Assembly: GCF_023016805.1 (NCBI RefSeq)
Contig: NZ_JALKCH010000001.1
Coordinates: 372,001 to 436,000 of the forward strand
DNA from: Ancylobacter crimeensis
Lineage (GTDB): Bacteria > Pseudomonadota > Alphaproteobacteria > Rhizobiales > Xanthobacteraceae
Length of the DNA: 64,000 nucleotides
Direction: 5' to 3'
Shown here in pieces: positions 28,103-38,806 of the stretch; within the stretch, counting starts at the first letter, position 1; the number at the start of each line of letters is the position of its first letter. Below the pieces are notes generated by a model, which made no database searches, had not been told where the DNA came from, and saw nothing but the letters and a program-made list of their open reading frames with translations. Position numbers and translations under genes: made by a program.

Positions 28103-30181
28103 ATGGCCAAGATCATCGTCGACGACATCGAGGTCGAGGTTCCCGCCGAGTACACGCTGCTGCAGGCGTGCGAGGCGGCGGGCGCCGAGATTCCGCGCTT
28201 CTGTTTCCATGAGCGCCTCTCCATCGCCGGCAATTGCCGCATGTGCCTGGTGGAAGTAAAGGGCGGTCCGCCCAAGCCCACCGCCAGTTGCGCGATGAAC
28301 GTGCGCGACCTGCGCCCCGGCCCGAATGGCGAGCCGCCCGTGGTGCTCACCAAGAGCCCCATGGTGAAGAAGGCGCGCGAGGGGGTGATGGAGTTCCTGC
28401 TCATCAACCACCCCCTGGATTGCCCGATCTGCGACCAGGGCGGCGAGTGCGACCTGCAGGACCAGGCCATGGCCTATGGCGTGGACACTTCGCGTTATGC
28501 CGAGAACAAGCGCGCGGTCGAGGACAAGTATATCGGCCCGCTGGTGAAGACCTCGATGACGCGCTGCATCCAGTGCACGCGCTGCGTCCGCTTCACCACC
28601 GAGGTCGCGGGCGTCGCCGAGTTGGGGGCCATCGGCCGCGGCGAGGACATGGAGATCACCACCTATCTCGAGGCGTCGCTGACCTCCGAGCTGCAGGGCA
28701 ATGTGGTCGACCTGTGCCCGGTCGGCGCGCTGACCCAGCGGCCCTACGCCTACCACGCCCGGCCGTGGGAGTTGGTGAAGACCGAGTCCGTCGACGTGAT
28801 GGACGCCGTTGGTTCCAACATCCGCGTCGACACCCGCGGTCGCGAGGTGATGCGCATCCTTCCGCGTCTCAACGAGGACGTGAACGAGGAGTGGATCTCC
28901 GACAAGACCCGCTACATCTGGGACGGGCTCAAGACCCAGCGCCTCGATCGAGCCTATATCCGCGTCGGCAGCAGGCTGCGGCCGGCGAGCTGGCCGGAGG
29001 CCTTCGCCGCCATCGCCGCCAAGGTGAAGGCGACGCCGGCCAACCGCATCGGCGCGCTGATCGGCGATCTGGTGTCGGTGGAGGAGGCGTTCGCCGCGAA
29101 GGACCTCATCACCCGTCTTGGCTCCGCGAATATCGACTGCCGGCAGGACGGCGTCGCGCTCGACCCGTCGCTGGGGCGTGCCTCCTATCTGTTCAACCCG
29201 ACCATTGCCGGCATCGAGGATGCCGACGCGCTGCTCATCATCGGCTCCGATCCGCGCCGCGAGGCCTCGGTGCTGAATGCGCGCATCCGCAAGCGCTGGC
29301 TGCGCGGCGCCTTCCCGATCGGCCTGATCGGCGAAGCGGTCGACCTGACCTACACCTATGACTATCTGGGCGCTGGCACCGACACGCTGTCGAGCCTGCT
29401 GGAAGGCGGTGCCTTCGCCGAGAAGCTCAAGGGTGCCGAACGTCCGTTGATCCTGATCGGGCAGGGCGCTCTCGCCCGGGCCGACGGCGCCGCCGTGCTG
29501 GCGCTGGCCGCAAAGCTTGCGGAGAGCGTCGGCGCGGTGAAGGAGGGCTGGAACGGCTTTGCCGTGCTGCACACGGCGGCCTCCCGCGTCGGCGCGCTCG
29601 ATGTGGGCGCGGTTCCGGGGCAGGGCGGTCTCGACACCGGCGCCATGACCGCGCCGGGCGGGGTCGACGTGCTGTTCGCGCTCGGCGCGGACGAGGTGGA
29701 CATCGCCCCCGGTGCCTTCGTGGTCTATCTCGGCACCCATGGCGACCGTGGCGCGCACCGCGCCGACGTCATCCTGCCGGGCGCCGCCTATACCGAGAAG
29801 TCGGGCACCTATGTGAACACGGAAGGTCGCGCCCAGCTCGCCGCCCGTGCCGCCTTCCCGCCGGGCGAGGCGCGCGAGGACTGGGCGGTGCTGCGCGCGC
29901 TGTCGGACGTGCTCGGCCAGCGCCTGCCCTATGACTCGCTCGCCCAGCTTCGCGCGGCGCTCTATGCGGCGCACCCCCATCTTGCCCGGATCGACCATGT
30001 CGAGCCGGCGGATGCGGCAGCGGTCTCGCGCCTCGCCGGCTTCACCGGACCGCTGGAGCGCACCCCGTTCCGCGCCGCGGTGAGCGAATTCTACATGACC
30101 AACCCGATCGCCCGGGCCTCCGCGGTGATGGCGGAATGTGCCGCGCTGGCGAAGAGCCGCCTCGCGGTTGCGGCCGAGTGA
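28103..30181 (+). CDS. nuoG: NADH-quinone oxidoreductase subunit G
   Basis: A 692-residue 75-kDa subunit with several clusters. The N-terminal ferredoxin domain binds [2Fe-2S] through C34, C45, C48 and C63. A His-Cys3 cluster follows in [18 protein letters not shown], then a further [4Fe-4S] set in [11 protein letters not shown]. The rest resembles molybdopterin oxidoreductases without the cofactor. The length is typical of alphaproteobacteria and shorter than the enteric 900-residue form. It begins six bases after nuoF. Confidence 0.96.
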   Translation: MAKIIVDDIEVEVPAEYTLLQACEAAGAEIPRFCFHERLSIAGNCRMCLVEVKGGPPKPTASCAMNVRDLRPGPNGEPPVVLTKSPMVKKAREGVMEFLLINHPLDCPICDQGGECDLQDQAMAYGVDTSRYAENKRAVEDKYIGPLVKTSMTRCIQCTRCVRFTTEVAGVAELGAIGRGEDMEITTYLEASLTSELQGNVVDLCPVGALTQRPYAYHARPWELVKTESVDVMDAVGSNIRVDTRGREVMRILPRLNEDVNEEWISDKTRYIWDGLKTQRLDRAYIRVGSRLRPASWPEAFAAIAAKVKATPANRIGALIGDLVSVEEAFAAKDLITRLGSANIDCRQDGVALDPSLGRASYLFNPTIAGIEDADALLIIGSDPRREASVLNARIRKRWLRGAFPIGLIGEAVDLTYTYDYLGAGTDTLSSLLEGGAFAEKLKGAERPLILIGQGALARADGAAVLALAAKLAESVGAVKEGWNGFAVLHTAASRVGALDVGAVPGQGGLDTGAMTAPGGVDVLFALGADEVDIAPGAFVVYLGTHGDRGAHRADVILPGAAYTEKSGTYVNTEGRAQLAARAAFPPGEAREDWAVLRALSDVLGQRLPYDSLAQLRAALYAAHPHLARIDHVEPADAAAVSRLAGFTGPLERTPFRAAVSEFYMTNPIARASAVMAECAALAKSRLAVAAE

Positions 30182-30194
30182 GGACGAGGGGACA

Positions 30195-31232
30195 ATGACC
30201 GAGACTTCCACGCTCGACACGATCCTCCACGTTCTGCTCATCGTCGCGCAGAGCCTGGGCCTGCTCGTCGGGCTGTTGATCATCGTCGCCTATGTGCTGC
30301 TCGCCGATCGCAAGATCTGGGCGGCCGTGCAGCTGCGCCGCGGCCCCAACGTCGTGGGTCCGTTCGGCCTGTTCCAGTCCTTCGCCGACCTCATCAAGTT
30401 CGTGCTGAAGGAACCCGTAATCCCGGATGGCTCGAACAAGGGCCTGTTCCTGCTGGCGCCCTTCATCACCTGCCTGCTGGCGCTCGCCGCCTGGGCGGTG
30501 ATGCCGGTGAGCGCGGGCTGGGTGGTGGCGGACATCAATGTCGGCGTGCTGTTCATCTTCGCCATCTCGTCGCTCAGCGTCTATGGCGTGATCATGGGCG
30601 GGTGGGCCTCGAACTCGAAGTACCCCTTTCTGTCCGCGCTTCGCGCCGCGGCGCAGATGGTGTCCTACGAGGTCTCGATCGGCTTCGTCATCGTCACGGT
30701 GCTGATGTGCGCCGGCTCGCTGAACCTCTCGGCCATCGTCGAGGCCCAGGACAAGCCGCTCGGCCTGTTCGGCTGGTACTGGCTGCCGCTGTTCCCGATG
30801 TTCGTGATCTTCTTCATCTCGGCGCTGGCCGAGACGAACCGCCCGCCCTTCGACCTCGGCGAGGCGGAATCCGAGCTCGTGGCAGGCTTCATGGTGGAAT
30901 ATGGCTCGACCCCGTACATGATGTTCATGCTCGGCGAATACGTGGCCATCATGACCATGTGCGCGCTGACCACCATCCTGTTCCTCGGGGGCTGGCTGCC
31001 GCCGTTCCCGATCGCGCCCTTCACCTGGGTGCCGGGCATCATCTGGTTCCTGCTGAAGGTGCTGCTGGTGTTCTTCGGCTTCGCGATGGCGAAGGCGATC
31101 GTGCCGCGCTACCGCTACGACCAGCTCATGCGCCTCGGCTGGAAGGTGTTCCTGCCGATCTCGCTGGTGATGGTGGTGCTGGTGGCTTCCGTTCTGCATT
31201 TCACGGGGCTGGCGCCCGGGGCAGGTGGCTGA
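30195..31232 (+). CDS. nuoH: NADH-quinone oxidoreductase subunit H
   Basis: A 345-residue membrane subunit with about eight spans that joins the peripheral and membrane arms and shapes the quinone channel. Motifs include [20 protein letters not shown] near residue 37, [11 protein letters not shown], and [21 protein letters not shown] near 215. The ATG at 30195 follows GAGGGGACA; upstream codons in frame are not family-like. Its last base is the first base of the next start (TGATG). Confidence 0.96.
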   Translation: MTETSTLDTILHVLLIVAQSLGLLVGLLIIVAYVLLADRKIWAAVQLRRGPNVVGPFGLFQSFADLIKFVLKEPVIPDGSNKGLFLLAPFITCLLALAAWAVMPVSAGWVVADINVGVLFIFAISSLSVYGVIMGGWASNSKYPFLSALRAAAQMVSYEVSIGFVIVTVLMCAGSLNLSAIVEAQDKPLGLFGWYWLPLFPMFVIFFISALAETNRPPFDLGEAESELVAGFMVEYGSTPYMMFMLGEYVAIMTMCALTTILFLGGWLPPFPIAPFTWVPGIIWFLLKVLLVFFGFAMAKAIVPRYRYDQLMRLGWKVFLPISLVMVVLVASVLHFTGLAPGAGG

Positions 31233-31477
31233 TGGGGCTCGATACCGGCGGTTTTACCTTCCTTGCGGCGGCGACCGCTCTCTTCACCCTCATCGGGCTG
31301 CTGGAGTGGTTCGTGCTGCCGTCCTTCATGGAGCGGTCCATTCGCAGCTCGCGCGAAGGGCGCCGCCTTCCCCGCGAGCAGCTGGACGGCATCGTCCGGT
31401 GGTGGAAGACCGTGATCCGCGTCGTCGCGGTGAGCATGCCGCTGGTGGGCTTCGGCCTGGCAAGCCTGGCGGACTAG
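31232..31477 (+). CDS. Small two-span membrane protein inside the nuo operon (unknown)
   Basis: An 81-residue ORF whose ATG overlaps the nuoH stop by one base and is preceded by GGCAGGTGG. It ends 12 bases before nuoI. I do not recognise a family. Residues about 4-28 form one hydrophobic span (FLAAATALFTLIGLLEWFVL), residues about 30-55 a basic loop with SSREGRRLPREQLDG, and residues about 58-78 a second span (VIRVVAVSMPLVGFGLA). Base composition matches the neighbouring genes, and the tight spacing argues for real translation. It may be an accessory or assembly factor of complex I, which is only inference from position. Confidence 0.7.
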   Translation: MGLDTGGFTFLAAATALFTLIGLLEWFVLPSFMERSIRSSREGRRLPREQLDGIVRWWKTVIRVVAVSMPLVGFGLASLAD

Positions 31478-31489
31478 GAGCGTTCGAAA

Positions 31490-31978
31490 ATGAGACTCGA
31501 CCAAGCCGCCCGTTCGCTTCTGCTCACCGAGTTCGTCTCGGCGTTCTTCCTCGCCATGCGCTATTTCTTCAAGCCCAAGGCGACGCTGAACTACCCGTTC
31601 GAGAAGGGCCCCGTCTCCCCGCGCTTCCGCGGCGAGCACGCGCTGCGCCGCTATCCGAACGGGGAAGAGCGCTGCATCGCCTGCAAGCTGTGCGAGGCCA
31701 TCTGCCCGGCGCAGGCCATCACCATCGAGGCCGGCCCGCGCCGCAATGACGGCACCCGCCGCACCACGCGTTACGACATCGACATGGTGAAGTGCATCTA
31801 TTGCGGCTTCTGCCAGGAGGCCTGTCCGGTCGATGCCATCGTCGAGGGGCCGAACTTCGAGTTCGCCACCGAGACGCGCGAGGAGCTTTATTACGACAAG
31901 GCCAAGCTGCTCGCCAATGGCGACCGCTGGGAGCGCGAGATCGCCCGCAACATGGCGCTGGACGCGCCCTATCGCTGA
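31490..31978 (+). CDS. nuoI: NADH-quinone oxidoreductase subunit I
   Basis: A 162-residue TYKY subunit with two [4Fe-4S] clusters, N6a and N6b. Ligands are C62, C65, C68 and C72 ([12 protein letters not shown]) and C102, C105, C108 and C112 ([12 protein letters not shown]). It passes electrons from NuoG towards NuoB. Length matches other alphaproteobacteria. It is followed by a 203-base gap before nuoJ, in which only very short frames exist. Confidence 0.97.
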   Translation: MRLDQAARSLLLTEFVSAFFLAMRYFFKPKATLNYPFEKGPVSPRFRGEHALRRYPNGEERCIACKLCEAICPAQAITIEAGPRRNDGTRRTTRYDIDMVKCIYCGFCQEACPVDAIVEGPNFEFATETREELYYDKAKLLANGDRWEREIARNMALDAPYR

Positions 31979-32181
31979 GCGCGCGCACGAGACTGGCTGC
32001 CCGCGGCCTTGAAGGCGGGAGACGGGCGGCTGGCGACGGCCGCGGGAGAAGGCACCGGCGCAGGGGGCGATCAGCCCTCCGGCGAGGCGCGTGCAACAAG
32101 GAATGACGACGTGACGACCAAAGCCGACAAGGCGCCCGGCACTCGGCCGGAAGTCGCGGGCCTCAACAGGGGATGCCGGAT

Positions 32182-32787
32182 ATGACCATGGCCGCGCTGT
32201 TCTTCTATCTGTTCGCCGGCGTGGCGGTCGCCTCGGCCTTCATGGTCATCGCGTCGCGCAACCCGGTGCATTCGGTGCTGTTCCTGATCCTGACCTTCGT
32301 CAACGCGGCGGGGCTCTTCATCCTGATCGGTGCCGAATACATCGCGATGCTGCTGGTCGTCGTCTATGTCGGCGCGGTCGCGGTGCTGTTCCTGTTCGTG
32401 GTGATGATGCTCGACGTCGACTTTGTCGAGCTGCGCCAGGGTTTCCTGCAGTACCTGCCGGTGGGGGCGCTGGTCGGCTTCATCTTCCTCGCCGAGCTGG
32501 TTCTGGCCTTTTCGAGCTGGACCTTCGGCGCGGGGGTCACGGGGGCGGTCGCCAATGCGCGGCCGGCGGTGTCGAACACCGTGCAGATCGGGCGGGTGCT
32601 GTACACCGACTATCTCTATTTCTTCCAGGCTGCCGGCCTGGTGCTGTTGGTGGCCATGATCGGCGCCATCGTGCTGACGCTTCGTCACAAGGAGAACGTC
32701 AAGCGCCAGAGCATCGCGGCACAGAATGCGCGCACCAAGGCGATGGCGATCGACATCGTCAAGGTGCCGTCGGGCAAGGGGCTCTGA
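32182..32787 (+). CDS. nuoJ: NADH-quinone oxidoreductase subunit J
   Basis: A 201-residue membrane subunit with five spans, including the conserved [20 protein letters not shown] segment that contributes to the E-channel. The ATG at 32182 is preferred because AGGGG sits nine bases upstream; the earlier ATG at 32173 begins directly after that AGGGG, leaving no spacing. The ~200-base gap after nuoI is longer than elsewhere in the operon and might hold an internal processing or promoter site, but none is clear. Confidence 0.95.
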   Translation: MTMAALFFYLFAGVAVASAFMVIASRNPVHSVLFLILTFVNAAGLFILIGAEYIAMLLVVVYVGAVAVLFLFVVMMLDVDFVELRQGFLQYLPVGALVGFIFLAELVLAFSSWTFGAGVTGAVANARPAVSNTVQIGRVLYTDYLYFFQAAGLVLLVAMIGAIVLTLRHKENVKRQSIAAQNARTKAMAIDIVKVPSGKGL

Positions 32788-32791
32788 CATC

Positions 32792-33100
32792 ATGGTGATC
32801 GGGCTTTCCCATTACCTTACCGTTGCCGCCATCCTGTTCACGCTGGGCACGCTCGGCATCTTCCTGAACCGGAAGAGCGTGATCGTCATCCTGATGTCGG
32901 TCGAGCTGATCCTGCTCGCGGTGAACATCAACCTGGTGGCGTTCTCGGTGTTCCTCGGCAATGTCGTGGGTCAGATCTTCGCCCTGTTCGTGCTGACGGT
33001 CGCCGCCGCGGAGGCCGCCATCGGCCTCGCAATCCTGGTGGTATTCTACCGCAATCGCGGGTCGATCGCCGTCGAAGACATCAATGCGATGAAGGGCTGA
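32792..33100 (+). CDS. nuoK: NADH-quinone oxidoreductase subunit K
   Basis: A 102-residue three-span subunit homologous to MrpC. The conserved membrane glutamates of the proton path are visible in [17 protein letters not shown] and [12 protein letters not shown]. The ATG at 32792 gives the exact family length; the longer frame from 32726 overlaps nuoJ and is not used. It begins four bases after nuoJ ends. Confidence 0.96.
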   Translation: MVIGLSHYLTVAAILFTLGTLGIFLNRKSVIVILMSVELILLAVNINLVAFSVFLGNVVGQIFALFVLTVAAAEAAIGLAILVVFYRNRGSIAVEDINAMKG

Positions 33101-33108
33101 GGACGGTC

Positions 33109-35037
33109 ATGATTCAGGCAATCGTCTTCCTGCCGCTCGTCGGCTTCCTCATTGCGGGCCTGTTCGGCCGCGCCATGGGGGCGCGGGCGTCCGAGCTGCT
33201 CACCACCTCGCTGCTGTTCATCGCGGCGCTGCTCTCGTGGATCACCTTCTTCCGCACCGCCTTCGGCGGGCATGAAGGGGTGACCGTCCTCTTCACCTGG
33301 ATGAGCTCCGGCAATCTCCAGGTCGAATGGGCGCTGCGCGTCGATACGCTGACCGCGGTGATGCTGATCCTCGTCACCACCGTCTCGGCACTCGTGCATC
33401 TCTACTCCATCGGCTACATGCACGAGGATCCGAGCCGCCCGCGCTTCTTCGCCTATCTGTCGCTGTTCACCTTCGCCATGCTGACGCTGGTGACGGCCGA
33501 CAACCTGGTGCAGATGTTCTTCGGCTGGGAAGGCGTGGGCCTCGCCTCCTATCTGCTGATCGGCTTCTGGTACGACAAGCCGTCGGCCTGCGCGGCGGCG
33601 ATGAAGGCCTTCATCGTCAACCGCGTCGGCGATTTCGGCTTCGCGCTCGGCATCTTCGCCGTGTTCTACATGACCGGCTCGGTCGCCTTCGAGCAGGTCT
33701 TCGCCGCCGCGCCGGCGCTCTCCGGCAAGACCATCCACTTCATCGGTCACACCTGGGACGCGCCGACCATCATCTGCCTGCTGCTGTTCATCGGCGCCAT
33801 GGGCAAGTCGGCGCAGCTCGGCCTGCACACCTGGCTGCCGGACGCGATGGAAGGCCCGACCCCGGTTTCCGCGCTGATCCATGCCGCGACCATGGTCACC
33901 GCCGGCGTGTTCATGGTGGCGCGGCTGTCCCCGCTGTTCGAGCTGTCGCACACCGCGCTCAACGTGGTGATGTTCGTCGGCGCCTCCACCGCCTTCTTCG
34001 CGGCGACGGTGGGCTGCGTGCAGAACGACATCAAGCGCGTGATCGCCTATTCCACCTGCTCGCAGCTCGGCTACATGTTCACCGCGCTCGGTGCGGGGGC
34101 CTATTCGGTCGGCGTGTTCCACCTGCTGACCCACGGCTTCTTCAAGGCGCTGCTGTTCCTTGGCGCCGGCTCGGTCATCCATGCGATGCACCATGAGCAG
34201 GACATGCGGCACATGGGTGGGCTGTGGCGGAAGATTCCGTTCACCTATGCCGCCATGCTGATCGGTGGTCTGGCGCTCACGGGCTTCCCCTTCACGGCCG
34301 GTTACTATTCCAAGGACGCGATCATCGAGAGCGCGTTCATGAGCGAGAACCTGTTCGCGACCTACGGCTTCGTCATGACGGTCGTGGCGGCGGGCCTCAC
34401 CTCGTTCTACACGTGGCGCCAGATGTTCATGACCTTCCATGGCCATCCGCACGATCACCACCATTACGAGCACGCCCACGAGTCGCCGCTCGTCATGCTG
34501 ATCCCGCTCGGGGTGCTGTCGCTCGGCGCGCTGTTCGCCGGCGCGATCCTCTACCCCTATTTCGTCGGGCACGATGTTGAGCACTTCTTCCGGGAAGCCA
34601 TCTTCATGAGCCCGGAGAACAAGATCCTCGAGGAGATCCATCACATCCCGCTCTGGGCCAAGTATTCGCCCACGGTGATGATGGTGCTGGGCTTCGTGGT
34701 CGCCTATTGGATGTACATGGTCAATCCGGCGGTGCCCAAGGCCATCGCCCGGCGCAACGACGTGCTGTACCGCTTCCTGCTCAACAAGTGGTACTTCGAC
34801 GAGCTGTACGATTTCCTCTTCGTGCGCCCGGCGAAGTGGCTCGGCACCTTCCTGTGGAAGCAGGGTGACATGCGCGTCATCGACGGCTACGGCCCGAACG
34901 GTGTTTCCGCCCGCGTGCTGGACGTCACCAACCGCGTCGTGCGTCTGCAGACCGGCTATCTCTACCACTACGCCTTCGTGATGCTGGTCGGCGTCGCCGC
35001 CCTGATCACCTGGTTCATGTTCGGGGGCGCACACTGA
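33109..35037 (+). CDS. nuoL: NADH-quinone oxidoreductase subunit L
   Basis: A 642-residue antiporter-like subunit (MrpA/D family), about 16 spans, at the far end of the membrane arm. Conserved segments include [51 protein letters not shown] (in pieces), and [32 protein letters not shown] histidine-rich loop [14 protein letters not shown] lies near residue 446. The amphipathic lateral helix is in the C-terminal part. Overlaps nuoM by one base. Confidence 0.97.
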   Translation: MIQAIVFLPLVGFLIAGLFGRAMGARASELLTTSLLFIAALLSWITFFRTAFGGHEGVTVLFTWMSSGNLQVEWALRVDTLTAVMLILVTTVSALVHLYSIGYMHEDPSRPRFFAYLSLFTFAMLTLVTADNLVQMFFGWEGVGLASYLLIGFWYDKPSACAAAMKAFIVNRVGDFGFALGIFAVFYMTGSVAFEQVFAAAPALSGKTIHFIGHTWDAPTIICLLLFIGAMGKSAQLGLHTWLPDAMEGPTPVSALIHAATMVTAGVFMVARLSPLFELSHTALNVVMFVGASTAFFAATVGCVQNDIKRVIAYSTCSQLGYMFTALGAGAYSVGVFHLLTHGFFKALLFLGAGSVIHAMHHEQDMRHMGGLWRKIPFTYAAMLIGGLALTGFPFTAGYYSKDAIIESAFMSENLFATYGFVMTVVAAGLTSFYTWRQMFMTFHGHPHDHHHYEHAHESPLVMLIPLGVLSLGALFAGAILYPYFVGHDVEHFFREAIFMSPENKILEEIHHIPLWAKYSPTVMMVLGFVVAYWMYMVNPAVPKAIARRNDVLYRFLLNKWYFDELYDFLFVRPAKWLGTFLWKQGDMRVIDGYGPNGVSARVLDVTNRVVRLQTGYLYHYAFVMLVGVAALITWFMFGGAH

Positions 35038-36551
35038 TGTACGACTGGCCGATCCTCAGCGTCGTCACCTTCCTGCCGCTGGTCGGCGCCCTGCTCATCG
35101 TGCTGATGATCCGGGGCGACGACGAGGTGTCCAAGCGCAATGCGCGCTGGGTCGCGCTCTGGGCGACGCTCGTCACCTTCGTCATCTCGCTGCTGCTGCT
35201 GGTCGGGTTCGACCCGTCCAACACCGACTTCCAGTTCGTCGAGCACAGTGCCTGGCTCGGAGACATCGCCGGCTACCGCATGGGCGTCGACGGCATCTCG
35301 CTGCCCTTCGTGCTGCTGACCACGCTGCTCATGCCGATCTGCATCCTGGCGAGCTGGGAATCCGTGCAGACCCGCGTGAAGGAGTACATGATCCTGTTCC
35401 TGGTGCTGGAGACCTTCATGGTCGGCACCTTCTCGGCGCTGGATCTGCTGCTGTTCTACATCTTCTTCGAAGGCGGCCTGATCCCGATGTTCCTCATCAT
35501 CGGCATCTGGGGCGGCAAGCGGCGCATCTACGCGACGTTCAAGTTCTTCCTCTACACGCTGGCCGGCTCGGTGCTCATGATGCTCGCCATCATGGCCATG
35601 TACTGGCAGGCCGGCACCACCGACATCACGGTCCTGCTCAAGCATGGCTTCCCGTTGGGGATGCAGTACTGGCTTTGGCTGGCCTTCTTCGCCTCCTTCG
35701 CGGTGAAGATGCCGATGTGGCCGGTGCACACCTGGCTGCCGGACGCCCATGTCGAGGCGCCCACGGCTGGCTCGGTCATCCTGGCCGGCATCCTGCTGAA
35801 GATGGGCGGCTACGGCATGCTGCGCATGAGCCTGCCGATGTTCCCCGAGGCGTCGGCCTATTTCGCCCCGCTGGTGTTCACGCTCTCGATCGTCGCCATC
35901 ATCTACACCTCGCTGGTGGCGATGATGCAGGAGGACATCAAGAAGCTGATCGCCTATTCCTCGGTGGCGCATATGGGCTACGTCACCATGGGCATCTTCA
36001 CCCTGACCCAGACGGGTATCCAGGGCGCGGTGTTCCAGATGGTGAGCCACGGCTTCATCGCCTCGGCGCTGTTCCTGTGCGTCGGCGTGATCTATGACCG
36101 GATGCACACCCGCGAGATCGCGGCCTATGGCGGCCTCGTGCACCGCATGCCCATCTACGCGACGATCTTCATGATCCTCACCATGGGCAATGTCGGCCTG
36201 CCGGGCACCTCGGGCTTCGTCGGCGAGTTCCTGACCCTCATCTCCACGTTCGGCCGCAACAACTGGGTGACCTTCTTCGCCACCTCCGGCGTCATCCTGT
36301 CGGCTGCCTATGCGCTGTGGCTCTATCGCCGCGTGGTGTTCGGCCCGCTGGAGAAGGAGAGCCTCAAGAACATCATGGACGTGAACGGCCGCGAATTGGC
36401 GTGCCTCGTGCCGCTGGTGTTCTTCGCCATCCTGTTCGGCGTCTGGCCGGGCCCGATCCTCGATGCCTGCAATGTCGCCGTCGAAGCCATCGTCGCCCGC
36501 GCCGATCAGGCCGCCGGCGTCGTCAAGGCGGCGTCGCTGGTGATCCCGTGA
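35037..36551 (+). CDS. nuoM: NADH-quinone oxidoreductase subunit M
   Basis: A 504-residue antiporter-like proton-pumping subunit with about 14 spans. Conserved parts are [21 protein letters not shown], with the channel glutamate in the EGGLIP segment, [20 protein letters not shown], and [16 protein letters not shown]. The TGATG overlap with nuoL indicates translational coupling. Length is normal. Confidence 0.97.
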   Translation: MYDWPILSVVTFLPLVGALLIVLMIRGDDEVSKRNARWVALWATLVTFVISLLLLVGFDPSNTDFQFVEHSAWLGDIAGYRMGVDGISLPFVLLTTLLMPICILASWESVQTRVKEYMILFLVLETFMVGTFSALDLLLFYIFFEGGLIPMFLIIGIWGGKRRIYATFKFFLYTLAGSVLMMLAIMAMYWQAGTTDITVLLKHGFPLGMQYWLWLAFFASFAVKMPMWPVHTWLPDAHVEAPTAGSVILAGILLKMGGYGMLRMSLPMFPEASAYFAPLVFTLSIVAIIYTSLVAMMQEDIKKLIAYSSVAHMGYVTMGIFTLTQTGIQGAVFQMVSHGFIASALFLCVGVIYDRMHTREIAAYGGLVHRMPIYATIFMILTMGNVGLPGTSGFVGEFLTLISTFGRNNWVTFFATSGVILSAAYALWLYRRVVFGPLEKESLKNIMDVNGRELACLVPLVFFAILFGVWPGPILDACNVAVEAIVARADQAAGVVKAASLVIP

Positions 36552-36600
36552 GGAGCGTCGCCGTGAAAGTCATTAGTCGTCCCGTCGCGGAGCCCGCACG

Positions 36601-38028
36601 ATGATCCATACAATGCCTGCGCTCGGCCCCGCGCTGCCCGAGATCGTCCTCGCGCTGTCGGCCATCGGCCTCGTCCTCTACGGGGCGCTGGCCGGCGAGA
36701 AGTCGGTCAATACCGTCAACGGCCTCGCCATCGCCGCGCTGTTCGCGGCGCTGGTGCTGGTGATCCTCGGCTCGGACGACGCCGTCACCTTCAACGGCAG
36801 CTTCCGTGTGGACGCCTTCGCCCGCTTCCTCAAGGTGCTGGCGCTGGTCGGCGCCGGTGCCTCGCTCGCCATGTCGGTGGACTGGCTGAGAATCGAGAAG
36901 CAGAGCCGCTTCGAATACGCCATCCTCGTGCTGCTCTCCACGCTCGGCATGATGATGATGATCTCGGCCGGCGACCTGCTCGCGCTCTATATGGGCCTCG
37001 AGCTCATGAGCCTCGCGCTCTACGTCATGGCGGCGAACAACCGGGATTCGGTGCGCTCCACCGAGGCGGGCCTGAAATATTTCGTCCTCGGTGCGCTGTC
37101 CTCCGGCATGCTGCTCTATGGCGCCTCGCTGATCTACGGCTTCACCGGCTCGATCAACTTCATCGAGATCGCCAAGGCCGCACAGGAGCCGTCCCGCGGG
37201 CTGATCTTCGGCATCGTGTTCCTGTTCGCGGGGCTGTGCTTCAAGGTGTCGGCCGTGCCGTTCCACATGTGGACGCCGGACGTCTATGAGGGCTCGCCGA
37301 CCCCGGTGACCGCCTTCTTCGCGTCGGCGCCGAAGGTCGCGGCGATCGCGGTGTTCATGCGCGTGGCCATCGAGGCGCTGCCGCACGTCACCCCGCAGTG
37401 GCAGCAGATCCTCGTCTTCGTCGCCATCGCCTCCATGGCGCTCGGCGCCTTCGCGGCGATCGGGCAGAAGAACCTGAAGCGACTGCTGGCCTATTCCTCC
37501 ATCGGCCACATGGGCTATGCGCTGGTCGGCCTTGCCGCCGGAACCGAGGAAGGCGTGCGCGGCGTGCTGGTCTACATGACCGTCTATCTCGCCATGACGC
37601 TCGGCACCTTCGCCTGCCTGCTCGCCATGCGCCGCAAGGATGGCATGGTCGAGACGACGGACGATCTCGCCGGCCTCGCCCGCACCAGCCCCGTGATGGC
37701 CTTCCTTCTGGCGGCGCTGATGTTCTCGCTCGCCGGTATCCCGCCGCTCGCCGGCTTCCTGGCGAAGTATTACGTCTTCCTCGCCGCCATCAAGGCGGGG
37801 CTCTACACGCTCGCCGTCATCGGCGTGCTGTCGAGCGTGGTCGGCGCTTTCTATTATCTGCGCGTCGTCAAGGTGATGTATTTCGACGAGCCGGCCGGCC
37901 GCTTCGAGAAGATGCCGACCGAGCTGCGCGCCGTGCTCGGCATTTCCGGCGCCTTCATCATCCTGCTGTTCTTCTATCCGGCCCCGCTGCTCAATGCGGC
38001 GGGGGCGGCGGCACGGGCGCTCTTCTGA
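36601..38028 (+). CDS. nuoN: NADH-quinone oxidoreductase subunit N
   Basis: A 475-residue antiporter-like subunit, the third proton-pumping module of complex I. Typical motifs are LYMGLELMSLALYVM, FKVSAVPFHMWTPDVYEGSP, and LLAYSSIGHMGYALVGL. It ends the nuo operon; only two bases separate it from birA, so birA and probably the RNase J gene are transcribed with it, as in other Rhizobiales. Confidence 0.97.
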   Translation: MIHTMPALGPALPEIVLALSAIGLVLYGALAGEKSVNTVNGLAIAALFAALVLVILGSDDAVTFNGSFRVDAFARFLKVLALVGAGASLAMSVDWLRIEKQSRFEYAILVLLSTLGMMMMISAGDLLALYMGLELMSLALYVMAANNRDSVRSTEAGLKYFVLGALSSGMLLYGASLIYGFTGSINFIEIAKAAQEPSRGLIFGIVFLFAGLCFKVSAVPFHMWTPDVYEGSPTPVTAFFASAPKVAAIAVFMRVAIEALPHVTPQWQQILVFVAIASMALGAFAAIGQKNLKRLLAYSSIGHMGYALVGLAAGTEEGVRGVLVYMTVYLAMTLGTFACLLAMRRKDGMVETTDDLAGLARTSPVMAFLLAALMFSLAGIPPLAGFLAKYYVFLAAIKAGLYTLAVIGVLSSVVGAFYYLRVVKVMYFDEPAGRFEKMPTELRAVLGISGAFIILLFFYPAPLLNAAGAAARALF

Positions 38029-38030
38029 GG

Positions 38031-38795
38031 ATGGCAGGAAGGCCAGGGTTTTCCCGAACGCCCACTCCGGTTCTCCACTTTCCGGCCATCGGCTCGACAA
38101 ATGCCGAGGCGATGGCGCGGGCCGGGGGCACGCACCCGCTCTGGGTGGTGGCGGATCGACAGACGGAAGGCAGGGGGCGGCGTGGCCGCCCCTGGTCGTC
38201 TCCGGCGGGCAATCTCTATGCGAGCCTGCTGCTTGTCGATGCCGGGTTGCCGGCACGCCTGCCGCAGCTCTGCTTCGCGGCGAGCCTCGCGCTGTATGAT
38301 GCGGTGCGCGCCATCACCGGAATCGACCCTCTGCGCATCGGCCTGAAATGGCCGAATGACGTGATGATCGACGGCGCCAAGCTGGCCGGCATCCTGCTCG
38401 AAGGCTCCACCCTGCCGGATGGGCGCCCGGTCACGGTGATCGGCATGGGCATCAACTGCGCGCATCATCCCGCAGATACGCCCTATCCCACCACGAGCCT
38501 TCTCAAGGCGGGTTATCCCACGGAGCCGCGTGCCTTGCTGGCGGCACTGGACGCAGCCATGCTAGACCGCCTCGCGCAGTGGAGCCGCGGCGCCGGTTTC
38601 GCCGCGCTCGGCGAAGACTGGGTGCGGCGGGCGACAGGGCTGGGCCGTCCGGTGACGGTGCGGCTCGGCCATCGCGAAACCGAGGGCGTCTTCGAGGCGC
38701 TGGATCCGGCGGGAGCCATGGTGCTGCGCCATGCCGACGGATCGCGTGAAATCATCAATGCCGGCGACGTCTTCCCGTCGGCGCATGTGGGTTGA
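38031..38795 (+). CDS. birA: Biotin--[acetyl-CoA-carboxylase] ligase
   Basis: A 254-residue monofunctional biotin protein ligase. It lacks the N-terminal DNA-binding domain of Escherichia coli BirA, so it should not act as a repressor. The biotinyl-AMP loop is GRGRRGRPW near residue 48, the catalytic lysine region KWPNDVMIDGAKLAGIL near 107, and a GMGINCAHHP segment near 142. The C-terminal small SH3-like domain is present. It attaches biotin to carboxylases. The 3' end overlaps the start region of the RNase J frame. Confidence 0.93.
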   Translation: MAGRPGFSRTPTPVLHFPAIGSTNAEAMARAGGTHPLWVVADRQTEGRGRRGRPWSSPAGNLYASLLLVDAGLPARLPQLCFAASLALYDAVRAITGIDPLRIGLKWPNDVMIDGAKLAGILLEGSTLPDGRPVTVIGMGINCAHHPADTPYPTTSLLKAGYPTEPRALLAALDAAMLDRLAQWSRGAGFAALGEDWVRRATGLGRPVTVRLGHRETEGVFEALDPAGAMVLRHADGSREIINAGDVFPSAHVG

Positions 38796-38806
38796 AAGGC
38801 TGTTGC

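Noticed and set aside
27482..30283. 933-residue open frame on the - strand
   Set aside because: It is antisense to nuoF/nuoG, which are clearly coding. No family features.
32111..32185. 24-codon GTG frame in the nuoI-nuoJ gap
   Set aside because: No ribosome binding site, no hydrophobic or family pattern, and it overlaps the nuoJ start.
33046..35034. 662-residue open frame on the - strand opposite nuoL
   Set aside because: Mostly H, E, R, D and Q low-complexity sequence, the mirror of hydrophobic membrane codons.
38792..38806. TTG start for the RNase J gene overlapping birA
   Set aside because: The GTG at 38807 has a properly spaced GAAAGG site and fits the usual N-terminus.
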